This document shows positions 47,111 through 54,988 of a stretch of 64,000 nt of DNA, in pieces (within the stretch, counting starts at the first letter, position 1; each line of letters opens with the position of its first letter). Origin of the DNA: Ga0077527 sp964433345 (lineage in GTDB: Bacteria > Pseudomonadota > Gammaproteobacteria > Burkholderiales > SG8-41); contig CAYSQJ010000006.1 in assembly GCA_964433345.1 (NCBI GenBank), positions 62,001 to 126,000 on the forward strand, read 5' to 3'. A program made the position numbers and the translations under genes. The notes under the pieces are model-generated. The model saw nothing but the letters and a program-made list of their open reading frames with translations. It did not search any database and had not been told where the DNA came from.

Positions 47111-47950
47111 TTAAGAATTTTCTGGGGCATCGAGCACATATGGCCGATCATGCTCCAGCGACGGCATCATGCCGCGAATCTTCTCCACTCGTGCCGGATC
47201 AACATCAGCATAAACAATGCCCGGCTCTTCACCGGCGTCGGCCAGCACCTCGCCCCAGGGATCGACAATCAGGGCATGACCGTAGGTCTGGCGATTTCCG
47301 GCATGTTCACCGCACATCGCCGGCGCAAAAACATAGGCCGCGTTTTCAATCGCGCGCGCCCTGAGCAGCGCATGCCAGTGCGCCTTGCCGGTCTGACGCT
47401 GAAAGGACGAAGGCACCGCAATGAACTGCGCACCCTGCTGCGCCAGCGCGCGGAAGAGATGCGGGAACCGCAGGTCATAACACACCGTCATGCCGAGCCT
47501 GCCCCAGGGCGTGCGCCCGATCACTGCACGCCCGCCCGGCCTGTAGGTCGACGATTCGCGGATAACCTTGCCGTCGGGCAAGGTCACGTCGAACATGTGT
47601 ATCTTGTCGTAGTGCGCGACGACGCGGCCATCGGCTGCGATCAGGAAGGAACGGTTGGCAATCCGCCCGTCATCGGTGTTGAGCGTCAGCGAGCCGGCAA
47701 GAAACCACACTCCGTTGTCGCGGGCCAGCGCCTGCAGATCAGCAAGCACAGTACCACCGTCCGGCGGCAAGGCCTTCTCGCGCATCACGCGGCCGCTGCC
47801 GTCCATCATCAGGAAATATTCAGGCGCAAGGACAAAATTCGCGCCGCCTCCGGCCGCTTCAGCCGTCATCCGGCGCACCACAGCCATGTTCGCCTCGAGA
47901 TCGTTGCCGCTGTTGATCTGCAGGCAGGCGGCACGGAAAGAGGTATTCAT
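47111..47950 (-). CDS. Carbon-nitrogen hydrolase (Nit1/omega-amidase-like)
   Basis: 279 residues from the ATG at 47950 (MNTSFRAACLQINSG). The nitrilase catalytic triad is visible: Glu in LAPEYF, Lys in HYDKIHMFDV, Cys in MTVCYDLRFP. Closest to the Nit1/deaminated-glutathione amidase group by the YDLRFPHLFRALA and ENAAYVFAPAMCG blocks. It is the last backbone gene before the tRNA fragment. Confidence 0.92.
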   Translation of the reverse strand: MNTSFRAACLQINSGNDLEANMAVVRRMTAEAAGGGANFVLAPEYFLMMDGSGRVMREKALPPDGGTVLADLQALARDNGVWFLAGSLTLNTDDGRIANRSFLIAADGRVVAHYDKIHMFDVTLPDGKVIRESSTYRPGGRAVIGRTPWGRLGMTVCYDLRFPHLFRALAQQGAQFIAVPSSFQRQTGKAHWHALLRARAIENAAYVFAPAMCGEHAGNRQTYGHALIVDPWGEVLADAGEEPGIVYADVDPARVEKIRGMMPSLEHDRPYVLDAPENS

Positions 47951-48251
47951 GTCAGCAAGATTCCGGGAGAAGTCAAACCGGCAGGCCCAAGCGGCCGCCA
48001 CACGTCACTGGGTCTGACCCGTGACGCAGCGTTTGAAGTCTATCAATTTTTATCGCTCCCCGTAGCAAGCAACAAACGCCGCGCAGGTCTGACCAAACAC
48101 GTCACCGTAGCGTGCAATAAGCGCAGCGCATTGCACCGGTCGTGGTCCCAGGCCGGCACCCGTCATGATGAGTTACGCCGTATGCGCCTAACCCAACCTG
48201 CGCCCTCACAAGCTGATCGGGGACAGGAGGATTACATTCCGGCTACGGTCG
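47951..48251. other. Intergenic region with REP-like palindromes
   Basis: No credible gene. It contains a near-perfect hairpin CGTCACTGGGT/ACCCGTGACG (48003-48026), GTGCAAT/ATTGCAC flanking a GCGCAGCGC centre (48112-48136), and a degraded CCTAACCCAACC half-palindrome (about 48187-48198). These resemble short repetitive extragenic palindromes common in betaproteobacteria. Confidence 0.5.
48112..48136. repeat. REP-like palindrome
   Basis: GTGCAAT and ATTGCAC arms around GCGCAGCGC. Similar sequences recur between genes in many betaproteobacterial genomes; no second copy was seen in this window. Confidence 0.45.
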
Positions 48252-48253
48252 CA

Positions 48254-48286
48254 GAAATAAAAAAGGGTCCCTTACGGAACCCTTTG
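48254..48286 (-). terminator. Terminator of the original tRNA-Pro gene
   Basis: On the minus strand AAAGGGTTCC pairs with GGGACCCTTT and is followed by TTTATT. It begins 8 bases beyond the CCA end of the tRNA fragment, as expected for the natural terminator of a tRNA gene. Confidence 0.85.
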
Positions 48287-48293
48287 ATTTATC

Positions 48294-48339
<46 letters not shown>

Positions 48340-48782
48340 AAGCACAGTCTAAATTAAGTATTGATTTTTAACAACTAATGCACGGCGCTCGCTGCCAACT
48401 GTGCATAACAATGAATTACGAAGCATTACTGTATTACGCAAAACTCCCGCACATCTTGGGGCTATCTTGTAGCAGCATTAAAAATCCTCATCATAGGAAA
48501 ATGCCGTCCATGCCCATCCCGCGCTTATGATGTTTCCTCCGAAGCCGCCAGCCTTGAAACAGGCATTCTCATGGAGTAAAGTTTTTCAGCAAAGCTCTGA
48601 AATTCAGTGAAAACAACCACTTTTTGGACCCAAACACTACCCGAAGGTCTATACAGTAGACTGCCCCTATAACCGTCACACCTCTATATACCGCAGAGAG
48701 CAAAGCATTTTCTTGCGAAATATTGAACCTTAATCGCGTTCCAGTATCGGATAAAACGGTTCATTAAATTTCAAGCGACTAC
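48340..48782. promoter_or_regulatory. AT-rich non-coding region with possible operator
   Basis: About 440 bases without a gene. A palindrome GTCTA-TACAG-TAGAC lies at 48647-48661, between TTGGAC (48624) and TATAAC (48668-48673), so it could be an operator for the Cys-protein/multicopper oxidase genes. A diverged AT-rich element is at the left edge. Confidence 0.35.
48350..48375 (-). repeat. Dispersed AT-rich element, copy 8 (degenerate)
   Basis: Minus-strand TTAAAAATCAATACTTA, 11 bases inside the island from the tRNA fragment. One base shorter in the IHF-like spacer than other copies. Confidence 0.45.
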
Positions 48783-49169
48783 GTGTTTAGCAGCCCATTC
48801 AAATCGCGACGCATCCTGGCCATGCTGCTGGTGGCTGTACTGGCACTGGTGCAGGTCAAAATCGCCTTTGCAGGATGTATGGCCTCGGATTCCGGCGATC
48901 CAATGGTCACGGCCATGGAAGATTGCGAAGGGTGCGACACCGGCAACGCCAAAGATTCCTACGACAGCCTGTCAAAAATCTGCAGCAATCATTGCCTGCA
49001 AAGCGCAGTCTCCGTTGAAAAAATTTCCATACAGCCAGTCCTGCCCGCCGCTACGGTCGCACCGGTCCCCGTCACGACCAGGGCGCCGCCTCCGGCACCC
49101 TTGCATGCTTCCCCCCCTGCTCCCGGTAAAACCCTCCTCATCTACCGCCTCCAGCGGTTGCTGATTTAA
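48783..49169 (+). CDS. Small exported Cys-containing protein, copper-island type
   Basis: 128 residues with GTG start. A signal peptide (RRILAMLLVAVLALVQVKIAFAG) is followed by a Cys set GCMASD, DCEGCDTG and ICSNHC, then a Pro/Ala-rich linker and a C-terminal LIYRLQRLLI. No family is recognised with confidence. The Cys pattern, export and position before a multicopper oxidase suggest a periplasmic copper-binding or membrane-associated accessory protein. Confidence 0.65.
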   Translation: MFSSPFKSRRILAMLLVAVLALVQVKIAFAGCMASDSGDPMVTAMEDCEGCDTGNAKDSYDSLSKICSNHCLQSAVSVEKISIQPVLPAATVAPVPVTTRAPPPAPLHASPPAPGKTLLIYRLQRLLI

Positions 49170-49328
49170 CCCTCTGCTCTCTCTCCGGCGATTACGGGTT
49201 GCCGTTTTCGCCGCAGACCGGATCATGCGTTTTGCCATGCGAAGCGTCCGGGTCCGGATATCGCGCCCGGCGCACAGGCCTTCACCCGTGCAACGGCCAC
49301 TCGTTCCACCCCATTGGGGAGAGGCAGC

Positions 49329-50735
49329 ATGCAATTTCAGGCTACATCCGCGACATTTTCACTGGTCCGGCGCAGAATTCTGTCAGCCGCGGCATTCGGC
49401 GCACTGGCCGCTGCGGCCGGACAAAGTGCATTCGCCGCGCAGGCAGCAGTTCCGCCGCGGCTGCTGACCGCCAGGCGAGGGGCCGTGCAACTGGTTCCGC
49501 TCCCCCACCCGCCAACCACGATCTGGGGCTATGACGCCGGCGTTCCGGGTCCGGAACTGCGGCTGCGCCAGGGCGAACGCCTGCGCGTCATGGTCGAGAA
49601 TCTGCTGGACGAGGAAACCACCGTGCACTGGCACGGCATCCGCCTGCCCAACGCCATGGACGGCGTACCGCACCTGACGCAAAAACCGATCACCGCCAAT
49701 GGCGGAAAATTTCTTTACGAATTCGATGTGCCGGACGCCGGTACCTACTGGTATCACCCGCACCAGCGCAGCTTCGAACAGGTTGCACGCGGCCTGTACG
49801 GTGCACTGATCGTCGAGGAGCATGAACCGCCGGTGGTGGACCGCGACATCACCTGGATACTCGACGACTGGCGACTGGATCGCGATGCATCCATACGTGG
49901 CGGCTTCGGCAACTACATGGATCTCAGTCACGCCGGCCGCATCGGCAACACGGTCACGGTCAACGGGAAAATTGCCGAAGCCTTCGCAGTACGGGCCGGC
50001 GAACGCATACGCCTGCGCCTGATCAATGCCGCCAATGCCCGCATCTTCGCGCTGGAATTTTCCGGGCACAGTCCGCGCATCATTGCCCTCGACGGCCAGC
50101 CGGTGGCCCCGCATGAACCCGAGAGCGGTCGCATCGTACTGGGTCCGGCGATGCGCGCCGACATCATTCTCGACATGACCGGCGAGCCAGGTCAGCGTTA
50201 TGGCGTCACCGACCCGTTCTACCGCCGCCTCGCATACCGTTTGCTCGACCTGGTTTATGCCGCAGAGCCGCTGCGCGCCAAACCGCCGGAGACTGAAATA
50301 CGCCTGCCCGCCAACAAGCTGCCCGAACCCGATCTTGCCGCCGCCAGACACCACGAAGTGCTGTTCTCCGGCGGCATGATGGGCAATATGCGCGGCATGA
50401 GCCGCGGCATGGCCTGGGCCATCAACGGCGTTTCACAGTCCGAACATGTGCATGAGCCACTGCTGGTACTGCAACGCAACAGCAGCAACGTACTGCGCCT
50501 GGTCAACGACACGGCCTGGCACCACCCGATACACCTGCACGGCCATTCCTTCCGCGTGATCTCGCGCAACGGCAAACCGGCCCGTCACCGCGAATGGCTG
50601 GACACGGTGCTGGTGGCGCCGCGCGAAACCACCGAGATCGCTTTTGTCGCCGATAACCCGGGCGACTGGATGTTTCACTGCCACATCCTCGAGCATCAGG
50701 CAGCCGGCATGATGAGTGCCATACGGGTTGCCTGA
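49329..50735 (+). CDS. Periplasmic multicopper oxidase (CueO/CopA-like)
   Basis: 468 residues from the ATG at 49329 with a GGGGAGAGG site. The N-terminus (SLVRRRILSAAAFGALAAAAG) looks like a Tat signal. All copper ligands are present: HWHG (H100, H102), WYHPH (H143, H145), HPIHLHGH (H399, H402, H404) and HCHILEH (H450, C451, H452, H456) with a following Met. A Met-rich stretch GGMMGNMRGMSRGMAW before the last domain is the type used by CueO to admit Cu(I). It probably oxidises Cu(I) to less toxic Cu(II). Confidence 0.93.
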   Translation: MQFQATSATFSLVRRRILSAAAFGALAAAAGQSAFAAQAAVPPRLLTARRGAVQLVPLPHPPTTIWGYDAGVPGPELRLRQGERLRVMVENLLDEETTVHWHGIRLPNAMDGVPHLTQKPITANGGKFLYEFDVPDAGTYWYHPHQRSFEQVARGLYGALIVEEHEPPVVDRDITWILDDWRLDRDASIRGGFGNYMDLSHAGRIGNTVTVNGKIAEAFAVRAGERIRLRLINAANARIFALEFSGHSPRIIALDGQPVAPHEPESGRIVLGPAMRADIILDMTGEPGQRYGVTDPFYRRLAYRLLDLVYAAEPLRAKPPETEIRLPANKLPEPDLAAARHHEVLFSGGMMGNMRGMSRGMAWAINGVSQSEHVHEPLLVLQRNSSNVLRLVNDTAWHHPIHLHGHSFRVISRNGKPARHREWLDTVLVAPRETTEIAFVADNPGDWMFHCHILEHQAAGMMSAIRVA

Positions 50736-50760
50736 CTTTTTCTCGAACAAGGAGACTTCA

Positions 50761-51204
50761 ATGAACAGACAACTGTCCGTCCTGATCGCAACCCTGGCGG
50801 CCCTCGCCACCAGCATTACCACGTGGGCTGCGGACGACATGAAGCAGGCCACTCTTTACAAAAATCCAAGCTGCGGTTGCTGCGAGGAATACGCCGGTTA
50901 TCTGCGGAAGGGCGGTTTCGATGTCACGGTGGTTCCGACGCACGACCTCGATAAAATCAAACGCAAACACCAGGTGCCGGAAGCGCTGGACGGCTGTCAC
51001 ACAACGCTGGTCGGCGGCTACGTCGTGGAAGGCCATGTGCCGCTGAAAACCTTGAATCGCCTGCTGGCCGAGAAACCGAGAATCACCGGCATTTCGCTGC
51101 CCGGCATGCCGCAGGGTTCACCCGGCATGAGCGGGCAAAAAACCGGGCCATTCACGATTTACGCGATCAGCGTGCGCAGACAACAAGTTTATGCGACCGA
51201 ATAA
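50761..51204 (+). CDS. DUF411 metal-binding protein
   Basis: 147 residues with an AAGGAG site. A Sec signal peptide (MNRQLSVLIATLAALATSITTWAA) is followed by the DUF411 core YKNPSCGCCEEYAGYLRKGGF (C38, C40, C41) and DGCHTTLVGGYVVEGHVP. The Cys cluster in a thioredoxin-like fold is taken as a copper site; family members sit in copper-resistance loci. It lies 25 bases after the oxidase. Confidence 0.88.
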   Translation: MNRQLSVLIATLAALATSITTWAADDMKQATLYKNPSCGCCEEYAGYLRKGGFDVTVVPTHDLDKIKRKHQVPEALDGCHTTLVGGYVVEGHVPLKTLNRLLAEKPRITGISLPGMPQGSPGMSGQKTGPFTIYAISVRRQQVYATE

Positions 51205-51225
51205 TCGCCCCCCTCGGAGAAACCA

Positions 51226-52197
51226 ATGAATCCGTCTTCCCATAAACAAACCGGTCACCGTCGCGAAAATACTGCAATTCATCCCGGACGCCGCAAAAGC
51301 CTGACCGCCATGCTCGGACTCGCAACGGGCTTGCTCAGCCCCGACATTGCCATCCGCGGAGTCGACGCTGCGACAGGCAGCAGCATATGCGCGGGAGGAA
51401 GCTGCCGACTGGCACTGGTGTTGGGCGGCGGATGCCACCGCGCTCTGGCCCATGTCGGCGTGATCAAGGTACTCGAGGCCAACGGCATCACGCCTGATCT
51501 TGTTGTAGGCACCAGTGCCGGCAGCATGGTGGGAGCACTCTATGCGTCCGGGCTGCGCGCGGCAGCCCTGGAAAAAGCCGCCGCGGAACTGACTTGGGAT
51601 GCGATCCAGAAGTTTGACCTCTCCCGATTCGGCTTCTATACCGCCGACCCGTTGCGGGCCTATATCAACCGGGCGGTCAAGGGGAAAAAAATCGAAGAAT
51701 TTCCCGTGCGTTATGCCGCCGTGGCGGCCGATCTGCAAACCGGCACTCCACGGATGTTCATCCGCGGCGAAGCCGGGCTGGCAGTACAGGCTTCAGCCAG
51801 CACCCCGGGTGTATTCCAGCCAACCATGGTGGACGGACGGCAACTTGTGGACGGCGGGGTCATCAGCCCCGTCCCCGTCATGACGGCAAGAAATCTCGGG
51901 GCCGACACCGTCATCGCGGTAAATGTATCGTTCCCTCCTGCCGAAGCACGCCTGCGTGATGTGGTCGACGTTGTCATGCAGGCATTCACCATTTCCACGC
52001 ATCAGCTGGTCATGCGTGAACTTGCTGCTGCAAATGTCGTGGTAGCCCCTGCAATACCCCAGGTGGATGACATGGGATTTGAAAACCACCCCTTGTTCAT
52101 TACCGCAGGGGAACGCGCGGCAGCGGCAGCGCTGCCGGCCATACGCAAAGCCCTGTCCCGCAACAGAAGAGAGGCGCGACAAGGAGAACGGACGTGA
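51226..52197 (+). CDS. Patatin-like phospholipase, RssA type, in copper locus
   Basis: 323 residues. The catalytic dyad is S97 in GTSAGS and D209 in VDGG. The oxyanion-hole motif, usually GGGGARGLAHVG, reads GGGCHRALAHVG. The N-terminus carries GRRKSLTAMLGLATGLLS, a possible Tat-type signal, implying export. Coupled by GTGA overlap to the TolC-family gene, so it belongs to the efflux operon. Possibly it repairs or remodels metal-damaged phospholipid; this is inference. Confidence 0.87.
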   Translation: MNPSSHKQTGHRRENTAIHPGRRKSLTAMLGLATGLLSPDIAIRGVDAATGSSICAGGSCRLALVLGGGCHRALAHVGVIKVLEANGITPDLVVGTSAGSMVGALYASGLRAAALEKAAAELTWDAIQKFDLSRFGFYTADPLRAYINRAVKGKKIEEFPVRYAAVAADLQTGTPRMFIRGEAGLAVQASASTPGVFQPTMVDGRQLVDGGVISPVPVMTARNLGADTVIAVNVSFPPAEARLRDVVDVVMQAFTISTHQLVMRELAAANVVVAPAIPQVDDMGFENHPLFITAGERAAAAALPAIRKALSRNRREARQGERT

Positions 52198-53432
52198 TCA
52201 CGAAAATCTGGATTATCGCGGCAATATCGATCATCACAACCGCAGCCGCCGCACAACCGTTGACCCTCGCCGAAGCGCTGGCCATCGCCGACCGCGATTC
52301 TTCCCTGCTCGCGGCGCAGCGCTCGGTCATATCCGCTGCCGGTGAAATGACGGCATCGGCGCGTGAACTGCCCGACCCCAAACTGAAACTGGGCATCGAA
52401 AATCTGCCGGTCTATGGCGCGGACCGCTACAGCCTGACGCGCGACTTCATGACCATGCGCAGGATCGGCGTGATGCAGGAATTCGTGCGCGGCGAAAAAC
52501 GCGAAATCAAGGGCCGCCGCGCCGAGCAGGAACTGGCGCGGGAACAGGCCATGCTCGGAGCTGCGCGGGCTGAACTGCGGCGCGATGTCGCGCAGGCGTG
52601 GATCGAGCGTTATTTCGCAGAACGCATGGCCGCCGTGGTCGACGAACAATATGCAGAAACCGAACTGCAGCGACAGTCCATGGAAGCCGGCCTGCGATCC
52701 GGCCGGACGCAACCGGCAGACCTGCTTGCACTGCAGGTCGGCCTGCAATCCCTGCTCGACCGCCGCGCCGAATACCGCAGGCAGGCCGCGCGGGCTACTG
52801 CGGTGCTGTCACGCTGGCTGGGTGCGGACAGCGCACGCCCGCTGGCGGCACTGGGCGATCGGCTGGTTCCCGCAGCGCGCGGCGACCTCACCGCACATGC
52901 CGATAACCACCCGCACCTGCAATCACTCGAACGGCAGATCGCTGTCGCGCGCAACGATGCCGATCTTGCCAGGGCGGCAAGCAAACCGGACTGGGGGCTT
53001 GAACTGGCTTACGCACAGCGCGGCCCGCAGTACTCCAACATGCTGTCTGTACAGGTCTCCATCGATCTGCCGCTGTTCCAGGCCAACCGCCAGGACCGCG
53101 GTGTCGCAGCCAAAATGGCGCAGGTGGAACAGATGCGCGCGCTGCGCGAAGACGCGCTGCGCCAGCATGTGGCAGACGCAAAGGCAAGCTGGGCGGACTG
53201 GGAGGCCGCAAGCGAACGCCTGCAACGCTTCGACAGCGCGCTGCTGCCGCTGGCGCGCGAACGTGCGCAACTGGCACTTGCCGCCTACCGCGGCGGCCAG
53301 GGGCAGCTGAGCGCAGTGCTCGAAGCCCGCCGCACCGAAATCGATCTGCGACTGCAGCAACTGCAACTCGCCGCCGAACAGGGGCGCGCCTATGCGCAAC
53401 TGCTCTACTTCCTGCCCAAGGAGAACCAATAA
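52194..53432 (+). CDS. TolC-family outer-membrane efflux protein (CusC/CzcC type)
   Basis: 412 residues from a GTG with AAGGAG upstream. Sec signal, then two OEP repeats (LTLAEALAIADRDSSLLAAQ, and PHLQSLERQIAVARNDADLARAASKPDWGLELAYAQRG split by a hairpin region). It forms the outer-membrane channel of the tripartite pump. The stop overlaps the adaptor start (TAATG). No lipobox Cys is seen. Confidence 0.9.
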   Translation: MITKIWIIAAISIITTAAAAQPLTLAEALAIADRDSSLLAAQRSVISAAGEMTASARELPDPKLKLGIENLPVYGADRYSLTRDFMTMRRIGVMQEFVRGEKREIKGRRAEQELAREQAMLGAARAELRRDVAQAWIERYFAERMAAVVDEQYAETELQRQSMEAGLRSGRTQPADLLALQVGLQSLLDRRAEYRRQAARATAVLSRWLGADSARPLAALGDRLVPAARGDLTAHADNHPHLQSLERQIAVARNDADLARAASKPDWGLELAYAQRGPQYSNMLSVQVSIDLPLFQANRQDRGVAAKMAQVEQMRALREDALRQHVADAKASWADWEAASERLQRFDSALLPLARERAQLALAAYRGGQGQLSAVLEARRTEIDLRLQQLQLAAEQGRAYAQLLYFLPKENQ

Positions 53433-54988
53433 TGAAACGCAACACAACCTTGCTGCTCCTGGCCGGGCTGCTGCTCGCCGGCGCCGGCATCGGCGGCGGT
53501 TACTGGTACGCGATGCAGGGCATGAACAGCATGACGGCGCCGCAATCCCCGGCGGGCAGTGAGACGCCGTCTGCTGCGCCCGGTGAAGCCGGCAAATCCG
53601 CGGTGACGGAAGAACGCAAACCGCTCTACTGGCATGACCCGATGGTACCCGGGCCCAAGTTCGACAAACCAGGCAAATCACCGTTCATGGACATGCAACT
53701 GGTACCGGTCTACGCCGACGCCGGCAGCGACGCAGGCAGCGTGAAGATCAGTCCGCGCACCGTGCAGAACCTCGGCATCCGCACCGTCGAGGTCCGCGAG
53801 GGCCGCATGGATACGGGACTGAGCACGGTGGGTACCGTCGGCATCGACGAGCGTTCGATTTACACCGTGCAGTCGCGCGTCAGCGGCTACATCGAAAAAC
53901 TGCATGTGCGCGCCCAGTACGACCCGGTCGCGCGCGGCCAGCCGCTGGTGGAAATCTACGCTCCGGAATGGCTCGCGGCGCAGGAGGAATTTCTCGCGCT
54001 TAAACGCAGCGGCCAGCCTGCCGCGCGCGATCTGGCGCAGGCTGCGCGGACCAGGCTTTCGCTGCTGGGGATCACGGAAACACAGATCAAACGCATCGAA
54101 CAAAGCCGTAAAGCCGATGCACGCGTCACGCTGTCCGCACCCGTCGGCGGCCTGGTCTGGGAACTCGGCGCCCGCGACGGCATGGCGGTCAGCCCTGGGG
54201 TGACGCTGTTCCGGCTGGTGAGCCTCGATTCGATGTGGATCAACGCCGAAATCCCGGAAACCGATACGGCGCTGGTCAAACCCGGCGCGCCGGTAGAAGC
54301 CCGCACCGCCGCATATCCGGAACAAACCTTCAAGGGCAAGGTCGCCGTGCTGCTGCCGGATGTCAATGCCACCACGCGCACCATCAAGGCGCGCATCGTG
54401 CTCGCCAACCCCGGTGGCCGTTTGAAACCGGGCATGTACGCCACGCTGAATTTCGCCAGCACAGACAAACCCGCGCTGATGGTGCCATCGGAAGCGGTGA
54501 TTCACACCGGCACGCGTGCCGTCGCCATCGTCGCCGAAGGCAAGGGCAAGTTCCGCCCGGTCGACATCGAGACCGGACGCGACAGCGGCGGCATGACCGA
54601 AATCCGCAAAGGCCTGACTGCGGGACAACGCGTTGTTGCCTCCGGGCAATTCCTGATCGATTCCGAAGCCAGCCTGAAAAGCACGCTGTCGCGGCTGGAA
54701 AGCGCCGAGGAAGCTCCTGCCAACGATCCGCCTGGTGGCGGTCATGTCGGTAACGCGCGGGTGAACAGCATAGATGCCGCCGCCGGAAAACTCGACATCA
54801 CCCACGGACCGATTCCGTCGCTGCAATGGCCGGAGATGACCATGGGTTTCCGCGTCGAAGACAAAACGCTGCTGCAGGGCCTGAAAGCCGGCGACCGGAT
54901 CAATTTTGAAATGCGCGGCGAACCGGACAAGGACGGCGATTACATCATCACCCGCATCCAGCCTGATTTCAGCGGAGGCAAAAAATGA
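53432..54988 (+). CDS. cusB: RND periplasmic adaptor CusB-like with HMBD and CusF domains
   Basis: 518 residues. An N-terminal anchor/signal helix precedes a heavy-metal-binding domain (YWHDPMVPGPKFDKPGKSPF, residues 66-85), then the membrane-fusion core (lipoyl, hairpin, barrel). The last 75 residues form a CusF-like domain with W466-P-E-M469-T-M471, the Trp/Met Cu(I)-Ag(I) site. In E. coli CusF is a separate chaperone; here it is fused. Coupled on both sides by short overlaps. Confidence 0.92.
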   Translation: MKRNTTLLLLAGLLLAGAGIGGGYWYAMQGMNSMTAPQSPAGSETPSAAPGEAGKSAVTEERKPLYWHDPMVPGPKFDKPGKSPFMDMQLVPVYADAGSDAGSVKISPRTVQNLGIRTVEVREGRMDTGLSTVGTVGIDERSIYTVQSRVSGYIEKLHVRAQYDPVARGQPLVEIYAPEWLAAQEEFLALKRSGQPAARDLAQAARTRLSLLGITETQIKRIEQSRKADARVTLSAPVGGLVWELGARDGMAVSPGVTLFRLVSLDSMWINAEIPETDTALVKPGAPVEARTAAYPEQTFKGKVAVLLPDVNATTRTIKARIVLANPGGRLKPGMYATLNFASTDKPALMVPSEAVIHTGTRAVAIVAEGKGKFRPVDIETGRDSGGMTEIRKGLTAGQRVVASGQFLIDSEASLKSTLSRLESAEEAPANDPPGGGHVGNARVNSIDAAAGKLDITHGPIPSLQWPEMTMGFRVEDKTLLQGLKAGDRINFEMRGEPDKDGDYIITRIQPDFSGGKK

